DNA of 64,000 nucleotides from an uncultured Alphaproteobacteria bacterium (GCA_937923625.1 CALDTV010000006.1:30144-94143); one strand, 5' to 3'. Positions 16,766-25,193 are shown, numbered from the stretch's first letter. Notes: a model not told the origin generated them from the letters alone. Numbers and translations: made by a program.

Positions 16766-18664
16766 TTAATCGTTAACTTTGAGTTCGTTGTTGATGGATA
16801 GCAATGTAAATGGATAAGGAACGCTCTGTTCAATTCGCCATGACGGCACAGTACCATCCTTACGCCATCCAAGGGCGCGGACATTTATATCACCATTAAT
16901 AATTGGCGGCGGCGCATCTAGAATAATATCCTCTTCGAATTGCTTTAGTGCTATATCTTTTAATCCTTGCCCCGTATCAAGCCTTAAAGCCTGTGTGTCT
17001 TGCAGACGAAAAATTGCTTGAATTAAACGTATTTTACGTCCCGCAAAACCTTCGCTGTTTGAAGGTGGTAGGGGCTCGATGATATGTGTAAAGGGCAAAC
17101 CAACTTCGATTTTAAAAGCGGCATCATTTAACATGATTGATCCATCCGTCACAGTGACGGGATTATCTAAAGCAATATCATCAGCAATAACTGATACTAA
17201 TTGCCCTTCTAAATGATCTAACCCAGACCAAAGCTGTGTGGAATTTTCTGCTTCGCCATCTAAAACAGAATCTAACGTGACGGCTTCATCAAATCTTTCT
17301 ATGAAAAATTTACTATCTCGTTCAACCTGAATATAAACTTTCTCCCCGACAACAGTAACCGAATGCACAAAACCTTGTGTTTGATGCAACGTCCATGCCC
17401 GCACTTGTTCGGCGCGATAAAATGTCATAGTTGCCAATTGACCATCATCACGCACAACAAATATCAGACGGCGATGCGGATCATAATCTTGATCAATAAT
17501 TCCAACAGGGATATGCCGCGAGGCAAGCGCCAAATCAATAGCGGTATAAGCTTGCTCGATATCGGTATATAAAAACTCCCGAATTTCTTGACCGTTACGG
17601 GCAACAAAAACCGTTGCACCGTCCACTGTGACTGGCGGCACATAACGGCTTATCACTGATCCAACTCGCGTTTGACGGTTCAGCTGTACCGTTGAGGGCG
17701 TTAGCGGCGTTCCTGTCACCATCCATTCCGCACCACTGGTAAAAACTTGTAAATGACGACCAGAGAAGACTCCTCTAATGGCATTAACTTGGTCTGATAA
17801 AATGGCAAATTCAATGGCTTCGTCATCTAATCCTGTACCTAGATCAAAATTGAATAAGTCACCAGAGCGAGAAAACCATAAGCGGTTTGGTAAATCACGT
17901 GATCCACCAATCACCAAACGATCTTGATGAAAAGCCACCGTCACAGGGTATCCACGCACCGATGAAAAAGCTTGTTCAAACCAATCAATCGTTGGGTTTG
18001 TATCAACTAAATCTTCTATTACGTTCACGGTCACAACGGTAGGTGAATCATAGCTGGTGATTTCTACTTGTTGTCCCCCTACTTGCATGCGTGTAGCTGC
18101 ATGCCCTGGGGCAAAAACATCTGCCGATGCCGTCAGGGTAATTGTGCCTGTCGTACCGCTGGGTGTTAATGTCACAGCACTATTTGCGAATTTATAAAAC
18201 GGCGTGTTGATGACATTATCTATGGCGTAAAATATCCAATCATCTAACTCAAACCCACCCGATGCATTGCGGGTAAGTTTTTTCGGCGGGTAAGAAGGAT
18301 GTGCCAATAATAAAGTATCCGCACTTTGCGTCCATGCAACTTGATTAATTTCGTTTTGCGGCCATGGCGATGCCACTGTTGCTACCTTAATATCATCAAG
18401 ATAAATATCAATTTGGTTGGCTGTTAAGACCAATAAATATGTTTGTTCCGTATTAAATTCAAATGGAATAAGCCGCCCTTGGCCGATAATTGTATCAATA
18501 TATCGCAATCCTGCGCGACGCGTGACGCCGCCCGTGGGATAGATAAATAAATTCTGTAACCTTGCCGCTCCATTGGCATAAGCACGCAAATCTCCCCGCC
18601 CCAAAAGATCGGGAGAAACTTCACCAGCTGTAAAATTACTTTTGACTTGTGTAATACGTGTCAT
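16766..18664 (-). CDS. tail tubular protein B-like (T7 gp12-like) phage protein
   Basis: The N-terminus (MTRITQVKSNFTAGEVSPDLLGRGDL, then LFIYPTGGVTRRAGLRYI) is typical of podoviral tail nozzle or stabilisation proteins. Beta-propeller-like repeats follow, with VAFHQDRLVIGGSRDLPNRLWFSRSGD and WMVTGTPLTPST. The 632 aa are shorter than T7 gp12 but normal for the wider family. The stop-to-start gap from the upstream gp11-like gene is only three bases. A 97-base gap follows it before the internal virion gene. Confidence 0.85.
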   Translation of the reverse strand: MTRITQVKSNFTAGEVSPDLLGRGDLRAYANGAARLQNLFIYPTGGVTRRAGLRYIDTIIGQGRLIPFEFNTEQTYLLVLTANQIDIYLDDIKVATVASPWPQNEINQVAWTQSADTLLLAHPSYPPKKLTRNASGGFELDDWIFYAIDNVINTPFYKFANSAVTLTPSGTTGTITLTASADVFAPGHAATRMQVGGQQVEITSYDSPTVVTVNVIEDLVDTNPTIDWFEQAFSSVRGYPVTVAFHQDRLVIGGSRDLPNRLWFSRSGDLFNFDLGTGLDDEAIEFAILSDQVNAIRGVFSGRHLQVFTSGAEWMVTGTPLTPSTVQLNRQTRVGSVISRYVPPVTVDGATVFVARNGQEIREFLYTDIEQAYTAIDLALASRHIPVGIIDQDYDPHRRLIFVVRDDGQLATMTFYRAEQVRAWTLHQTQGFVHSVTVVGEKVYIQVERDSKFFIERFDEAVTLDSVLDGEAENSTQLWSGLDHLEGQLVSVIADDIALDNPVTVTDGSIMLNDAAFKIEVGLPFTHIIEPLPPSNSEGFAGRKIRLIQAIFRLQDTQALRLDTGQGLKDIALKQFEEDIILDAPPPIINGDINVRALGWRKDGTVPSWRIEQSVPYPFTLLSINNELKVND

Positions 18665-18667
18665 AAC

Positions 18668-19237
18668 TTATCCCCTCACATTTATAAGGGTAAAATCATC
18701 GATGCGATTGGGGCTGTCTTGTTGGATGTCGATTTGGCGGGCGCGGGCATATTCTCGCTCAGCAATTTGATAATGGGTTTCGCTGCGGCTTGTGCTTTCC
18801 GTCACAGGAATACAAAACTCGGCAGATAGGCGGGCGATAAGTGCCGTGTCAAAAAACGGAGGGAATTCTTCTTCTTCTGGCCTGAAGATATAGGTCAAAT
18901 TCACCGATTGCGCATTACAATGTAAGGCCGAACGAGCGATACGGTAATTTAATCCCTTACCTTTGTTCCCTGTTCCCGCAGAAATCGCCCGTAAATAATC
19001 ATTGGGCAGTTGAAAAGCATTTGAATAATCCGCAATAGGGTTATCAACCAAATCATTTAAGACAAGTTGCCCACTGGCGAACGTCCAAGGATAGGCTGAT
19101 AATAACGCATCACGAATTGATCCATAAAGCGTTGCGGCAATTTCAGATTCGGCTGTGCCGTCATTAAAAGAGGTAATAGGATTTGCGCCCAAACGTACCA
19201 ACGCACGTGAACATAAAGCGACATCATTAAGAGCCAT
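18668..19237 (-). CDS. tail tubular protein A-like (T7 gp11-like) phage protein
   Basis: The sequence shows the head-to-tail joining family pattern: LCSRALVRLGANPITSFNDGTAE, then YPWTFA and LPNDYLRAI, then FIPVTES-like C-terminal helices. These proteins ring the portal and accept the nozzle. The length, 189 aa, is usual. It directly precedes the nozzle gene in a coupled pair. Confidence 0.83.
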   Translation of the reverse strand: MALNDVALCSRALVRLGANPITSFNDGTAESEIAATLYGSIRDALLSAYPWTFASGQLVLNDLVDNPIADYSNAFQLPNDYLRAISAGTGNKGKGLNYRIARSALHCNAQSVNLTYIFRPEEEEFPPFFDTALIARLSAEFCIPVTESTSRSETHYQIAEREYARARQIDIQQDSPNRIDDFTLINVRG

Positions 19238-19274
19238 GAGAAATTCCTTTGGTTTTTAAAAAATAAAAAGAGGA

Positions 19275-19303
19275 GGCAGGGTTTGCGAGGAACAAACCCT
19301 GCC
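19275..19303 (-). terminator. intrinsic terminator inside the late operon
   Basis: The minus strand reads GGCAGGGTTTG, a 7-base loop and CAAACCCTGCC, a perfect 11-bp stem, then a T-rich tract (TCCTCTTTTTATTTTTT). It lies between the 79-aa gene and tail tube A, so it would reduce expression of tail genes relative to head genes. Confidence 0.8.
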
Positions 19304-19353
19304 CCGTAATTGATACAGTGCGTTCGCACTAAGGGAGGGGCTTATAGAAGTTT

Positions 19354-19593
19354 TTAGCTATAAGCCGCGAGCGTCACGGCGCCAGCGGTGATATCGGTAA
19401 CGATATAAAATCCGCTTGTTGGGCTGCCATCTGTATCAATATTGGCGATGATCATGTCATTGACATTCATCATCTCTGCCGCATTATCGAAGTAATCTGC
19501 TGTCGTAATAGACGCGTCTTCGGTTTTGTAATGCCACAGGGTAAAATTATTGGCGTAAGCCAATACGCTTAAGTCTGTTAAAGCTAAACTCAT
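19354..19593 (-). CDS. small phage structural-region protein, 79 aa
   Basis: Function not recognised. It is a small acidic protein (MSLALTDLSVLAYANNFTLWHYK...) with a beta-rich C-terminus (GFYIVTDITAGAVTLAAYS). The position directly after the capsid gene suggests a head decoration or completion protein. It is bracketed by two terminators, 26 bases upstream and 51 bases downstream, so its transcript level is probably intermediate. Confidence 0.6.
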   Translation of the reverse strand: MSLALTDLSVLAYANNFTLWHYKTEDASITTADYFDNAAEMMNVNDMIIANIDTDGSPTSGFYIVTDITAGAVTLAAYS

Positions 19594-19618
19594 TGTTTAT
19601 TCCTTTCAAAGAGTAAAA

Positions 19619-19648
19619 ACCGCCATCCTCATAAAAGAGAATGACGGT
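19619..19648 (-). terminator. intrinsic terminator after the capsid gene
   Basis: A 12-bp stem with two G-U pairs (minus strand ACCGTCATTCTC / GAGGATGGCGGT, loop TTTTAT) is followed by five T. It sits 116 bases after the capsid stop. The intervening bases hold no gene. Confidence 0.75.
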
Positions 19649-19763
19649 GGGAAGGCGTTTGATTTTTTTTCAATTTGCTTTTCGGCGAAACATCAAAAAG
19701 CATGATGTAAAATACATACACACTAAATTAATAAAGCGATCCAAGAAGAAAATTATAAAAAAT

Positions 19764-20597
19764 TTAGTCTGGGGTTTCGTCGCAACCAATGGTCACAACG
19801 CCGCCTTCATCAATAAGCACAGAGCCTTGGCTCATCATGTTATTAACAAAATGTGCGGCGCGATCACCATGCCAACTTACATCCGTTTGAACGTCGCTTG
19901 CCACGGCATGACCAACAGCCGTTTTGTGGTAAAAGTAACAAGAACGAATATCATCGCCATCAATCGGTAAGCCAGAATGCGGCACCCAAACTGTCCCAAG
20001 CCACATTTTGGCTTGTGTAATATTGCTGTAAGGCAGATCTGTTTCTCCAACATATTCGGAACTTACAAATTCATCAATTTGTAGCAAGTCGCTCCACTGC
20101 TTCCAGCCGATAACAGCAAAGCGCTGTCCATCATCAGGGATATCCATGTCGCCAAAGACTTCAAATGCTTCAAGCACTTTATCTTTGGTCAACCCTGCAT
20201 TGGCATCTGAAATCACATTCGCCGACGCATTATCCAACGCATTAATGATCATTTCATCTGTCTTACGCCCCAACGCAGAAGCACCCGCGCTTGCGATGAC
20301 CTGACGTTCATCAATATTAGTCTTAAGTTCATCCAAACGATCCACCCAATCACCCGCATAATAATCCTCTAGGATACATTCAACATTTGAATGATTGAGG
20401 TTCATAACTGGCACCATGCCATGGGTTGATTTAGTGGAAGCAGTTCCTTTGCCAACTTTTTGAAAAACGGCAGCAGATCCTTTTACTTGGTTTATTGTAC
20501 GCACCGTGTTCCTTAATTTAGAACCTTGGCGTTGATAGGCCTCATGCACTTCGCGTTCGAACTGCTTGATAAATGCCTGGTCAATGGTTGTGGCCAT
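19764..20597 (-). CDS. major capsid protein
   Basis: An HK97-fold-type capsid protein of 277 aa matching the Phage_capsid_2 type seen in podoviruses: IDQAFIKQFEREVHEAYQRQ at the N-terminus, ECILEDYYAGDWVDRLDELK, and a C-terminal GWKQWSDLLQIDEF / WLGTVWVPHSGLP segment. It follows the scaffold gene in function but is separated from it by the inserted PilZ unit (20707-21407), so it may rely on its own promoter in the 20598-20706 gap. Confidence 0.82.
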   Translation of the reverse strand: MATTIDQAFIKQFEREVHEAYQRQGSKLRNTVRTINQVKGSAAVFQKVGKGTASTKSTHGMVPVMNLNHSNVECILEDYYAGDWVDRLDELKTNIDERQVIASAGASALGRKTDEMIINALDNASANVISDANAGLTKDKVLEAFEVFGDMDIPDDGQRFAVIGWKQWSDLLQIDEFVSSEYVGETDLPYSNITQAKMWLGTVWVPHSGLPIDGDDIRSCYFYHKTAVGHAVASDVQTDVSWHGDRAAHFVNNMMSQGSVLIDEGGVVTIGCDETPD

Positions 20598-20706
20598 GAC
20601 GTCACTCCTTTTTGTAAAAATATATGATTAAAATTTTGTTTCACTAAACGGCACAGGTTCCCGATATTTCTGTCACCGATTTGGAAACAAAAGGAGGTCA
20701 CGGCCT

Positions 20707-20844
20707 ATGGCATATAGTAAATATGAAAAACGTACAGGCAGCACATGCTGTTATTCTGTGGAATTAGTCATTTTTAAAAACAAAACAGATGATAAAATTA
20801 TATCAACGCGAGATGGTTTTGTGGCCTTGATAAGCATACAATAG
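20707..20844 (+). CDS. small ORF, 45 aa, with strong ribosome site
   Basis: ATG at 20707 is preceded by AAGGAGGT with nine bases of spacing, a near-perfect ribosome site. The 45 codons encode MAYSKYEKRTGSTCCYSVEL and a mixed hydrophilic remainder ending ALISIQ, stop TAG. There is no membrane segment; a Cys-Cys pair lies at residues 14-15. It is divergent from the capsid gene and upstream of pilZ on the same strand. No family is recognised. The ribosome site is the main support. Confidence 0.5.
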   Translation: MAYSKYEKRTGSTCCYSVELVIFKNKTDDKIISTRDGFVALISIQ

Positions 20845-20857
20845 GATTATTATCCTA
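20842..20857. promoter_or_regulatory. operator-like inverted repeat TAGGAT-N4-ATCCTA
   Basis: A perfect 6-bp dyad with a 4-base spacer begins at the stop codon of the 45-aa ORF and lies 112 bases before the PilZ start. It could be a repressor site for the inserted unit. Related TCCTAA half-sites occur at 25211-25217 and 25277-25282, next to the S24 regulator and the late promoter. AGGA can also be a ribosome site, so half-sites alone mean little. Confidence 0.35.
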
Positions 20858-20968
20858 AAATGTCAAGTTTTTTCTTAAAATAATTTTGATAATTGTTTTT
20901 GACGCTATGCAAAATGACAAAATGGTGCTATCAATATGTCATAATAAGTAGAAAATATTAGGAATGAT

Positions 20969-21352
20969 ATGTTAGAAAACATTTTAGACGGCCTAAAAAT
21001 TAACGCCAGTAACGATGATTTTGATAGTCGTCGCAATCACGAAAGACGCACAATGGATAGTTGCGTTGCCGTCATCGATGGCAAAGCCTATCCCATCAAA
21101 GATTGGAGCAATGGCGGGGTTCTTTTGGTAGGTGATGATCGCGTATTTTCGATGCATGATACAAAAGAAATTATCCTAAAATTTAAGCTCGCCGATCGTG
21201 TTATTGATGTCACCCACACAGGAACTATTTTACGCAAAGGCAATAATGAGTTTGCCCTTCAATTCTCCCCACTAACCAATAGTGTTGGAAGCCAATTTAG
21301 AATGGTGATTGATGATGCAAATGCACGTGCCTTTGCGGACTCACAAATTTAA
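20969..21352 (+). CDS. PilZ domain protein
   Basis: Both c-di-GMP-binding motifs of PilZ are intact: RxxxR at R22-R26 (RRNHERR) and DWSNGG at 45-50, the D/NxSxxG motif. The rest is the expected six-strand barrel, ending near residue 110 in a short helix. There is no other domain, so it is probably an effector acting by protein contact. AGGA lies six bases before the ATG. It is transcribed against the surrounding phage genes and closed by its own terminator, which is the layout of a phage 'moron' gene. Alphaproteobacterial hosts carry many PilZ genes, so host origin is plausible. Confidence 0.87.
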   Translation: MLENILDGLKINASNDDFDSRRNHERRTMDSCVAVIDGKAYPIKDWSNGGVLLVGDDRVFSMHDTKEIILKFKLADRVIDVTHTGTILRKGNNEFALQFSPLTNSVGSQFRMVIDDANARAFADSQI

Positions 21353-21380
21353 AGAATAAGACAAAAAAATCTTATAAAGA

Positions 21381-21407
21381 AAACCCCAGATTTTTCTGGG
21401 GTTTTTT
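21381..21407. terminator. bidirectional intrinsic terminator between pilZ and scaffold genes
   Basis: A perfect 10-bp stem AAACCCCAGA-TTTT-TCTGGGGTTT is followed by T on the plus strand and preceded by A. It can end both pilZ (plus) and scaffold (minus) transcripts. Confidence 0.88.
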
Positions 21408-21439
21408 ATAACGTTTTATCTGGTCTATATAAATATGAC

Positions 21440-22075
21440 TTATTTGTCGCCATACATACGTTGAAAACCTTCCGTCACTTTCGCCACAAAAGACGGATCC
21501 TTATCGCGCCAATATTTCGGGTCACGCATCATGGATTGTAAGTCATAGTTTTCTGCTGGAGCGACTTCCTGCCCTGTTTTAACCGACGGCTCATTGCCTT
21601 TCATCATATTATGAAGCGCCAAAACACCTTCATAAGAGCTAGATAATGAGTCCAACACATCAGCAGGTAAACTCTTTTGGCCAAAGGCCAAAAGCTGACG
21701 TGATGTTTCTTTCCACTGCTCTGCACCACCAAAATGCTCTACCAATTTTTCAACTTCACGATCCGCTTGAAAATCGCCCGCCATTTCAATCACCATTGGA
21801 ATCATTTTCTCTGACGCCAAATCATAAACAAATTGCACTTGCTCATTGGTAAAACCTTTTTCATGAAACCGCTTATTAAGCTCTTTATCTTCTTCAAAAA
21901 AACCATGCTGGCAATCAATGCAATATTCATCATGTGTTTTTGGCGCATTAGGTTTTGCCGACATCTTCTTTTCAAGCTCTTTATATGATTGCACCATCAC
22001 ATCGGTTCGTAATGCCCCTGTTTCGGGGTCTTTAAATTTTTTTGGGATTTCATTATCCAATAAAGTATCATTCAT
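21440..22075 (-). CDS. phage capsid scaffolding protein
   Basis: The acidic, helical 211-aa protein begins with a pattern typical of podoviral scaffolds (IPKKFKDPETGALRTDVM, then SYKELEKKM) and has a C-terminal helix with a charged end (SFVAKVTEGFQRMYGDK). Scaffolds direct capsid assembly and leave before DNA packaging. The gene order portal, small gene, scaffold, capsid agrees. The pilZ unit separates it from the capsid gene. Confidence 0.75.
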   Translation of the reverse strand: MNDTLLDNEIPKKFKDPETGALRTDVMVQSYKELEKKMSAKPNAPKTHDEYCIDCQHGFFEEDKELNKRFHEKGFTNEQVQFVYDLASEKMIPMVIEMAGDFQADREVEKLVEHFGGAEQWKETSRQLLAFGQKSLPADVLDSLSSSYEGVLALHNMMKGNEPSVKTGQEVAPAENYDLQSMMRDPKYWRDKDPSFVAKVTEGFQRMYGDK

Positions 22076-22178
22076 TATAGTCTCCTTTTTTTAAGTTTGA
22101 GTAAGATTTGTAAATTTTTTAAATAGTGCCATTGCATGGATAAACCATGAAATGATGAGGGGTTAGCAGGATAAAACT

Positions 22179-22454
22179 CTATCCACGGCCACGTTCAATG
22201 AGCCTTAACATCGTCGCCAACAAACTGCGTTGCCCTTCCATATGACGCAAATCCGCTTCGCTTTGTGAAGGGTTGGCGGCACGGTGAAAGGTTAAATTTT
22301 GCAGATAGGCCAAAACATTTTTACCATCTTCGCTGCTAAATAAACGTGCAAAAAGCTGCTCAATATTTCGTTGATCCCGTTTGGATATATGATTTTGATA
22401 AACCATATTCTCGTTCATTTTTTGAAGCGTCATTATGTTTTTACAACGAAACAT
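22179..22454 (-). CDS. Bbp19-like phage protein
   Basis: The pattern FARLFSSEDGKNVLAYL...(E)GQRSLLATMLRLIERG matches the Bbp19-like family, named from Bordetella phage BPP-1; the role in the head is unknown. I place the start at 22454, because this ATG is preceded by GGAGG with five bases spacing inside the end of the portal gene, giving 91 aa and a 14-base overlap with portal. Four further codons are open upstream. Confidence 0.7.
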   Translation of the reverse strand: MFRCKNIMTLQKMNENMVYQNHISKRDQRNIEQLFARLFSSEDGKNVLAYLQNLTFHRAANPSQSEADLRHMEGQRSLLATMLRLIERGRG

Positions 22455-23990
22455 CTTCCCCTCCATTCACAATAGGGTCTGGCACCACTTGCGGCATAAT
22501 CTCTGACTTTATTAAGTCCGCAGTAATTAAATCACTTTTTATTAAATCACTAGGAACACCCATAGATTCTGCAATTTTCTTTACCGTAGCTTTTATATCA
22601 ACCGACACAGAAGCCTCTGGTCCCATTACAGAAATAGTTTTTAGCCATGAGAGAATATTTTCCACATTCCTTTGCCCTTGGGCGCGCGCCAAAGGCGAGC
22701 GATAATCCAGCGCCACATAACGACCATCTAAATCAATGTCGGGGATCTCACCACGGCGACGTAAAATCGAGAAAGCCCGCTGAATAAGCGGCGTTAATAA
22801 TTCAGATTGCAATCTGCCATAAGTGGCGCTTAACAATAGCGCCATTTCGCTAGAACGCTCTAACACTTCGGTAGCACTCATTTTTTTGTCAACAACGGGG
22901 CCAATTTGATCAGACAGCAAAGCATGTCGAATACGCCCACGTAAATCCCGCAACACCAATTCCGATACATCAAAACGCCCTGGCATATCCAATGGTTTAA
23001 GCCCTTGTGATCCCATAGCTTTGGGAATAATCGCCCCTGGGACTAATTCGATATTCGCGGGATTCAAAACCCCATCATCATCGGCTTGCCAAATTCCCGT
23101 CACAGCAATGGAGGCATTCTTTAAGATCAATTCAACCACTTTATTGGCGGTCTTGATATCAGGGAGCGCCTTCATAACAGGTGATCGCCCATAAATCTCA
23201 CCTGGGGATTTCATCCAGCGAAATGAAATAGCTGGGGAATGCATAAAGCGTCCTTCTTTCAACAAAACAGGCGTGCTTTGTTCCGTCAAAATTGCCGTAT
23301 AAAAATAACTACCATTTTGTGGCAGAACAGATTCAAGCACTTCAAAACGTGCTTGTGGATCTTTTTCACCATCTTGTAATATTTGCAATGGAATGGCTTC
23401 TAAACCATAACGCCCTTCCATTTGCGCCAACGTCAAAGATAGTTTTCGGAACGACCCGTCAAGGAAACCATTCTCCCCTTCTTCCAGAGTAATATCTTGT
23501 AAGGGAACCGAAGAAAATTTAAATGCTGAAAAAGCGCCGGGATCAGTTTCTTCGAAATAAAGCGTGGCGGTACCGCCAACTGCTAAATCTAAAAAACACT
23601 GGTGCATTTCAACATTAAAATTCGAGCGATCCAGATGTGATTGAATTTTAACCGCAATATCTTCTAAAACGGGGACTAATTTTTGTGCCTCAACATCGTT
23701 TAAATCTGGCCCTGGTTTAAAGCCGAACCATTGTGTCCATGGCGGCGTTAAATTGCCCAAAAACTTGCGGCTAATTGATCGACGGCATCCATCGCCGTAC
23801 CATCGTAAAGCGTTTCCGTGCGGCTTGCGCCGGCCACCATCATCCCTTTAAATCCACCCCGTTGCGGCAAAGCATAATCATAACAATCCTGCCAATGCCC
23901 TTCCCAATTTTGACGGCGGGATTTGGCTTTTTCAAAACGATCTAAAATAAGATTTAATTTAGCAAAATCTTGCTGCTCTTTGTATTCCAT
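22441..23990 (-). pseudogene. portal (head-tail connector) protein, split by a -1 frameshift
   Basis: Two overlapping frames make one T7 gp8-like portal. The first 80 codons from ATG 23990 (SRRQNWEGHWQDCYDYALPQ, YDGTAMDAVDQLAASF) hit a stop right after a run of five T (plus strand A5 at 23759-23763). The -1 frame continues with LGNLTPPWTQWFGF and runs 439 codons to 22441. One missing T, or ribosomal slippage on TTTTTGG, joins them into a 516-aa protein of normal length. Everything else looks intact, including the FRWMKSPGEIYGRSP stretch. It could be a mutation, a read error or programmed recoding. Confidence 0.85.
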
Positions 23991-23992
23991 CT

Positions 23993-24265
23993 TTATTCTC
24001 CCAATAAAGTTTTGCGTCCGTTATCAGACGGCGCATCAGATTTTGACGATAAAAACCCCCGAAACCCCGTTAACACAGTGCCAAAACGGCCACGGCTACG
24101 ACGCAACAAGCTGTCACCTCGTGCAATGCCTGCCGTTGATGAGTCAGTGTCAGAGGACTCAGACGATGTAATGTCTGCTGTCGTTGTTGGCCTACTCACA
24201 TAGCGTATAACCGTTTGCGGTTGAGAAAGCGGAACAGATTTTGGACTTCCAGTAAGAGAACCCAT
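23993..24265 (-). CDS. small phage protein upstream of portal, 90 aa
   Basis: A low-complexity protein rich in Ser and Thr, with a basic stretch (LLRRSRGRFGTVLTGFRGFL) and the terminal RKTLLGE. Short proteins ending this way commonly sit before portal genes in alphaproteobacterial podophages. The function is unknown. It ends two bases before the portal start and begins two bases after the preceding gene. Confidence 0.62.
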   Translation of the reverse strand: MGSLTGSPKSVPLSQPQTVIRYVSRPTTTADITSSESSDTDSSTAGIARGDSLLRRSRGRFGTVLTGFRGFLSSKSDAPSDNGRKTLLGE

Positions 24266-24267
24266 AA

Positions 24268-24696
24268 TTAATCTCCTTTTATAAAATTTTGAGGGTTAGT
24301 TTTTTGTAAATAACGATAGAGCTGCCAAGGTGTAAGAATATAAAAGCAGTGAATTCCCAACAGCCTTTTGGCTGCCTCGACACAAGTAAAAAAACCAATT
24401 GGTGCAGGTTTTTTATGCTTTTTATTCAAGCGCGAAGGAGCAACCTTAAAAGATTTGTTTTGAAACCATGCGGGTAAATCAAAATCATATTTAATGTGAT
24501 GATAAACTTCTATATCCGTATAAGGGGAGAGCGGATCAATACTCATCCATTTTTGGCCGTCATTAATGATGACAAAACAATGCCTGAAGCCAGCCTTTAA
24601 AAATTTTAGCCGTTTCATGTCTGTTTTCCCACTAAACACGACCCATGCCTTTTGCTCTTTTCGCAATTGTTGCGTTTCTAAAGTTTGATATTGCAT
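24268..24696 (-). CDS. phage-cluster protein, possible permuted cysteine-peptidase-like fold, 142 aa
   Basis: Not a family I can name. It has a conserved-looking GFRHCFVIINDGQKWMSIDP segment with His39 and Asp54, and GFFTCVEAAKRLLG with Cys105, then ILTPWQLYRYL. A His/Asp region before a Cys at the start of a helix is the order found in circularly permuted NlpC/P60-like enzymes. A role in particle maturation or cell entry would fit the position just before portal. Catalysis is inference. It overlaps the upstream gene by one base. Confidence 0.55.
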   Translation of the reverse strand: MQYQTLETQQLRKEQKAWVVFSGKTDMKRLKFLKAGFRHCFVIINDGQKWMSIDPLSPYTDIEVYHHIKYDFDLPAWFQNKSFKVAPSRLNKKHKKPAPIGFFTCVEAAKRLLGIHCFYILTPWQLYRYLQKTNPQNFIKGD

Positions 24697-25148
24697 TATA
24701 TTTGATGGCCACTCTGCGCAGTATTATGCGGCATGTTTTGTGGACAAAAATTTGATCGCGCACTTATGGCCATTCCCTTTGGAATTTCAACAATACCTTT
24801 GCGAATAAAAGTCGTTTCCATTCTTGCCAAAGCTTCGTTCCATAAATGATAAGCTCGCGCTTCTTTCACACGACGATAATCTGGCGGCATTTGACGACGC
24901 CCATAATGACGCAACACCAAAAGATGATCGCGGGTTAAAAAACGATTGCGGTAAAGACGATCTAAAATCTTTAAAATATCTATCGGCTCACATGGTCGCG
25001 TCACGGACGAAAGTCCCGCTTTAAACCGCGCGCCTTCGTTGCGTGCTTGCTGCGCCTGTACAAACCAAAACCACACATCACTGGTTGATTCAAAGGCAGT
25101 CACATCATCAGAAGATAAAATAGGCGGTGATATTGGTGGGCGTGGCAT
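24696..25148 (-). CDS. first gene of the phage late operon, hypothetical, 150 aa
   Basis: Unknown function. A Pro-rich N-terminus is followed by VWFWFVQAQQARNEGARF, a CEPIDILKILDRLYRN segment, HLLVLRHYGRRQMPPDYRR and LWNEALARMETTFIRKGIV. The even spacing of aromatic and basic residues in helices suggests a small DNA- or RNA-contacting helical protein, but no defined helix-turn-helix is visible. It is the promoter-proximal gene, with a candidate sigma-70 promoter about 45 bases upstream. Confidence 0.6.
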   Translation of the reverse strand: MPRPPISPPILSSDDVTAFESTSDVWFWFVQAQQARNEGARFKAGLSSVTRPCEPIDILKILDRLYRNRFLTRDHLLVLRHYGRRQMPPDYRRVKEARAYHLWNEALARMETTFIRKGIVEIPKGMAISARSNFCPQNMPHNTAQSGHQI

Positions 25149-25193
25149 TATTTGATCCTTGTTTAAAATTATATTTGTTCACTTTATGTGCGC

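Larger units (their letters stand above)
10224..25148. mobile_element. podovirus-type late-gene cluster (prophage remnant or GTA-like element), about 14.9 kb
   Basis: A near-continuous minus-strand series encodes, in transcription order, three leader proteins, portal, Bbp19-like protein, scaffold, capsid, a small head protein, tail tube A- and B-like proteins, an internal virion-like protein, tailspike, a broken small gene, large terminase, a membrane coiled-coil protein, response regulator, endolysin and holin. The head and tail genes are T7/BPP-1-like. I find no integrase, excisionase, DNA polymerase, primase, phage RNA polymerase or tRNA attachment site in the window. A PilZ unit is inserted on the plus strand. 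The edges touch host genes directly. Two genes carry disruptions. The size is like that of known gene transfer agent clusters (about 15 kb), which is suggestive only. Confidence 0.85.
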
